From Pseudoips prasinana (Eukaryota; Arthropoda; Insecta; Lepidoptera; Nolidae), in the NCBI GenBank assembly GCA_951640165.1, contig OX621257.1, forward strand, positions 11,419,201-11,483,200: 64,000 nt of DNA. Direction: 5' to 3'. Positions 62,514-64,000 of the stretch are shown in pieces. How positions within the stretch are numbered: the stretch's first letter is position 1; every line of letters begins with the position of its first letter. The position numbers and the translations under genes are program-made. The notes below the pieces were generated by a model. That model was given only the letters and a program-made list of their open reading frames with translations, ran no database searches and was not told where the DNA came from.

Positions 62514-63124
62514 TTTATTAAGTACTTTTGAGTAATTTCAGTTATCTGCTCTAAATATTGTTTGTAAAGTAAGTTATGTGTAAAATATAATAATGGCAAA
62601 CAGTGTACGTTAAGTTAAATTGAATTATACAAGATATAACAAAGATAGTAAAGGAAAAATGAGAAGCGCTATCTCCTTTAAAACTGATCAAATGAAAGAA
62701 AACCAGTTAGTAAATGTTGAATAAATTTTGCTTAGTTTCCCATCCACAAAGTACCATCATCATCATTACAGCTGGATTGCTGGACAAGCCTCCACCAAGA
62801 ACCATCTTGGGGATATGCATGATAAAAAGACATTATTTGTCATTTTGGTACTCAATAGCTCTACACAGTATCAAAATGAAATATACTTTCAAAATGTCAT
62901 TAAAATCAAATATTCTGAAATATTTGTTAGAATAAAAGAGTCTGCATGTATTTTATGAAGATCTTTTTTCTATATAAATTTATTTTTTACTTGAAAATGT
63001 CATGGCTGTCACAATAAAGATTTTTCAGTTGTTCAGGAAAAATATAATAATTAAATACAAGTTTTATCTAAACTTTAATTTATCTTTTATTAATAAACTA
63101 CGCGAATACCTACTAACAATATTA
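62514..63124. other. No gene; one RTE tail fragment
   Basis: A minus-strand RTE-type tail fragment (accatcatcatcattacagc, then tggattgctggacaagcc) lies at 62745-62815. The rest is AT-rich. Confidence 0.45.
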
Positions 63125-63310
63125 TCATAACAGCTGTAAAAAGTCCACTGCTGGACTAAAGCCTCCACCAAGAATCATCTTGCGGGGATATGCCATAATC
63201 GCCACGCTTGGTTTGGCGATCGCGGTAAGATGATCATAGATAGAAGTTGCTGCCCGTCGTCAGGTAGACATTCCCTCGGGTCGACTTCTACGCCCCCCAC
63301 AGGATGAGAT
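63125..63310 (-). mobile_element. Internally deleted RTE-derived element, reversed
   Basis: 3'-end sequence (gtccactgctggactaaagc) is joined near 63190 to leader sequence (tatgccataatcgccacgct, gacattccctcgggtcgact) that in the full element lies 3 kb away, at 21706-21812. The coding region is missing. Confidence 0.65.
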
Positions 63311-63415
63311 GGGGTGATGACATTCTCATATTCGCCACCATCACGGCACAGCATACATGCACTAGTAAATGAAGCAATGCATCAACTGATCGTAATTTTT
63401 GTACGGCAATTTTAC

Positions 63416-63745
63416 ACTAGCTGTGCCCCGCGGTTTTACCTGCGTTAAAGTTTAGAAATTGACACAGTTCCTCCCCCATATTTGATAGCGTGATAATACA
63501 TATGTAGCCTATATTATGTTGACCCGACCACTTAGTAGTATTCATGCAAAATTTGAAGTAAATCCATACAGTACTTTTTGAGTTTAGTCTGAACATACAT
63601 ACATACAGACTAACAGATAAAAATTCTAAAAACTATATTTTTGGCTTCGATATCGATTGTAGATCTCGCCCCAAGTATTCTTTAAAAAAAATATTCAATG
63701 TACAGTTTTGACTTTCCTACCATTTTATTATATTTATAGATTAAT
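63416..63745 (+). repeat. Dispersed repeat family D1, copy 3
   Basis: Head ctagctgtgccccgcggttt to the end block 'ttgactttcctaccatttta', matching 9015-9330. Confidence 0.7.
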
Positions 63746-64000
63746 GTGCTACACGTTGTTCAGTTTCATAAGCAAATAAGCTCTTTAAGTTACGTTCTAT
63801 ATATAGCTATTTTTTATGACTAGTCCGCTCATTATTTATGGACTTTACGAAAGTTCACTGCAACATCGAGAGTTTGACATCTAAACTAATATTATACAGA
63901 AAAAGATTAGAGATTTTTTGTTATGTTTATTGCTGGTAATGGATATAAAACCACCTAACTATTAATAATAAATATTTTGGGGGCAACTACCACACTTCCA
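63746..64000. other. No feature recognised
   Basis: AT-rich window end. Confidence 0.4.

Overview
The window looks like nuclear DNA of a moth or butterfly (an inference). It is AT-rich, has GT-AG introns, and is packed with tRNA-headed SINEs, short RTE-type non-LTR tails ending in ATG repeats, a BEL/Pao LTR element and Tc1/mariner-type elements of the kinds common in Lepidoptera. I found no convincing host protein-coding gene. A CpG-rich patch near 7.3 kb with initiator motifs is the only hint of a host promoter. Almost everything recognisable is mobile DNA, so the window reads as intergenic or intronic sequence colonised in several waves.

Layout. 1-18.6 kb: short repeats and palindromes around one degenerate 2.55-kb Tc1/mariner-superfamily element (2588-5140) with perfect 28-bp inverted repeats, a three-exon transposase and an unusually long spacing between the last two catalytic residues. 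18.7-28.1 kb: a BEL/Pao retrotransposon on the minus strand, with TTATG target duplication and nearly identical LTRs. A full-length RTE-type retrotransposon with an uninterrupted 987-residue endonuclease-reverse transcriptase is nested in its 3' LTR, flanked by a 13-bp target duplication. 28.4-39.3 kb: two inverted-repeat non-autonomous DNA elements (one Harbinger-like), nested SINEs, truncated RTE copies and a 33-bp minisatellite.

39,375-54,533: a complete 15.2-kb Polinton/Maverick (adintovirus-like) element with AG...CT termini and a 6-bp AATAAT target duplication. Plus strand: protein-primed DNA polymerase B and a small spliced gene. Minus strand: FtsK/HerA-type packaging ATPase, a conserved unknown protein, a fibre-like protein, retroviral-type integrase, a phospholipase A2-domain protein, adenain-type protease, a penton-like minor capsid candidate, an unlisted 49-residue protein, a major capsid candidate and a Cys-rich protein. 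A further spliced minus-strand gene lies near the left end. The long frames are all open. The minus-strand genes appear to form three transcription units separated by fused poly(A)/TATA signals, with ATGA or TAATG stop-start overlaps inside units. The protease frame has no upstream ATG at the expected place but joins the phospholipase frame in the -1 register exactly at an A AAA AAC heptamer followed by the phospholipase stop, which suggests -1 ribosomal frameshifting. Each terminus carries a perfect palindrome (30-bp arms) with a small inner palindrome in its loop, recalling parvovirus-like hairpin telomeres.

54.5-64 kb: more SINE, LINE-tail and MITE copies and an apparently intact 1.59-kb Tc1-like DD34E transposon (60,920-62,511). 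No database search was possible; family names rest on visible motifs and structure.
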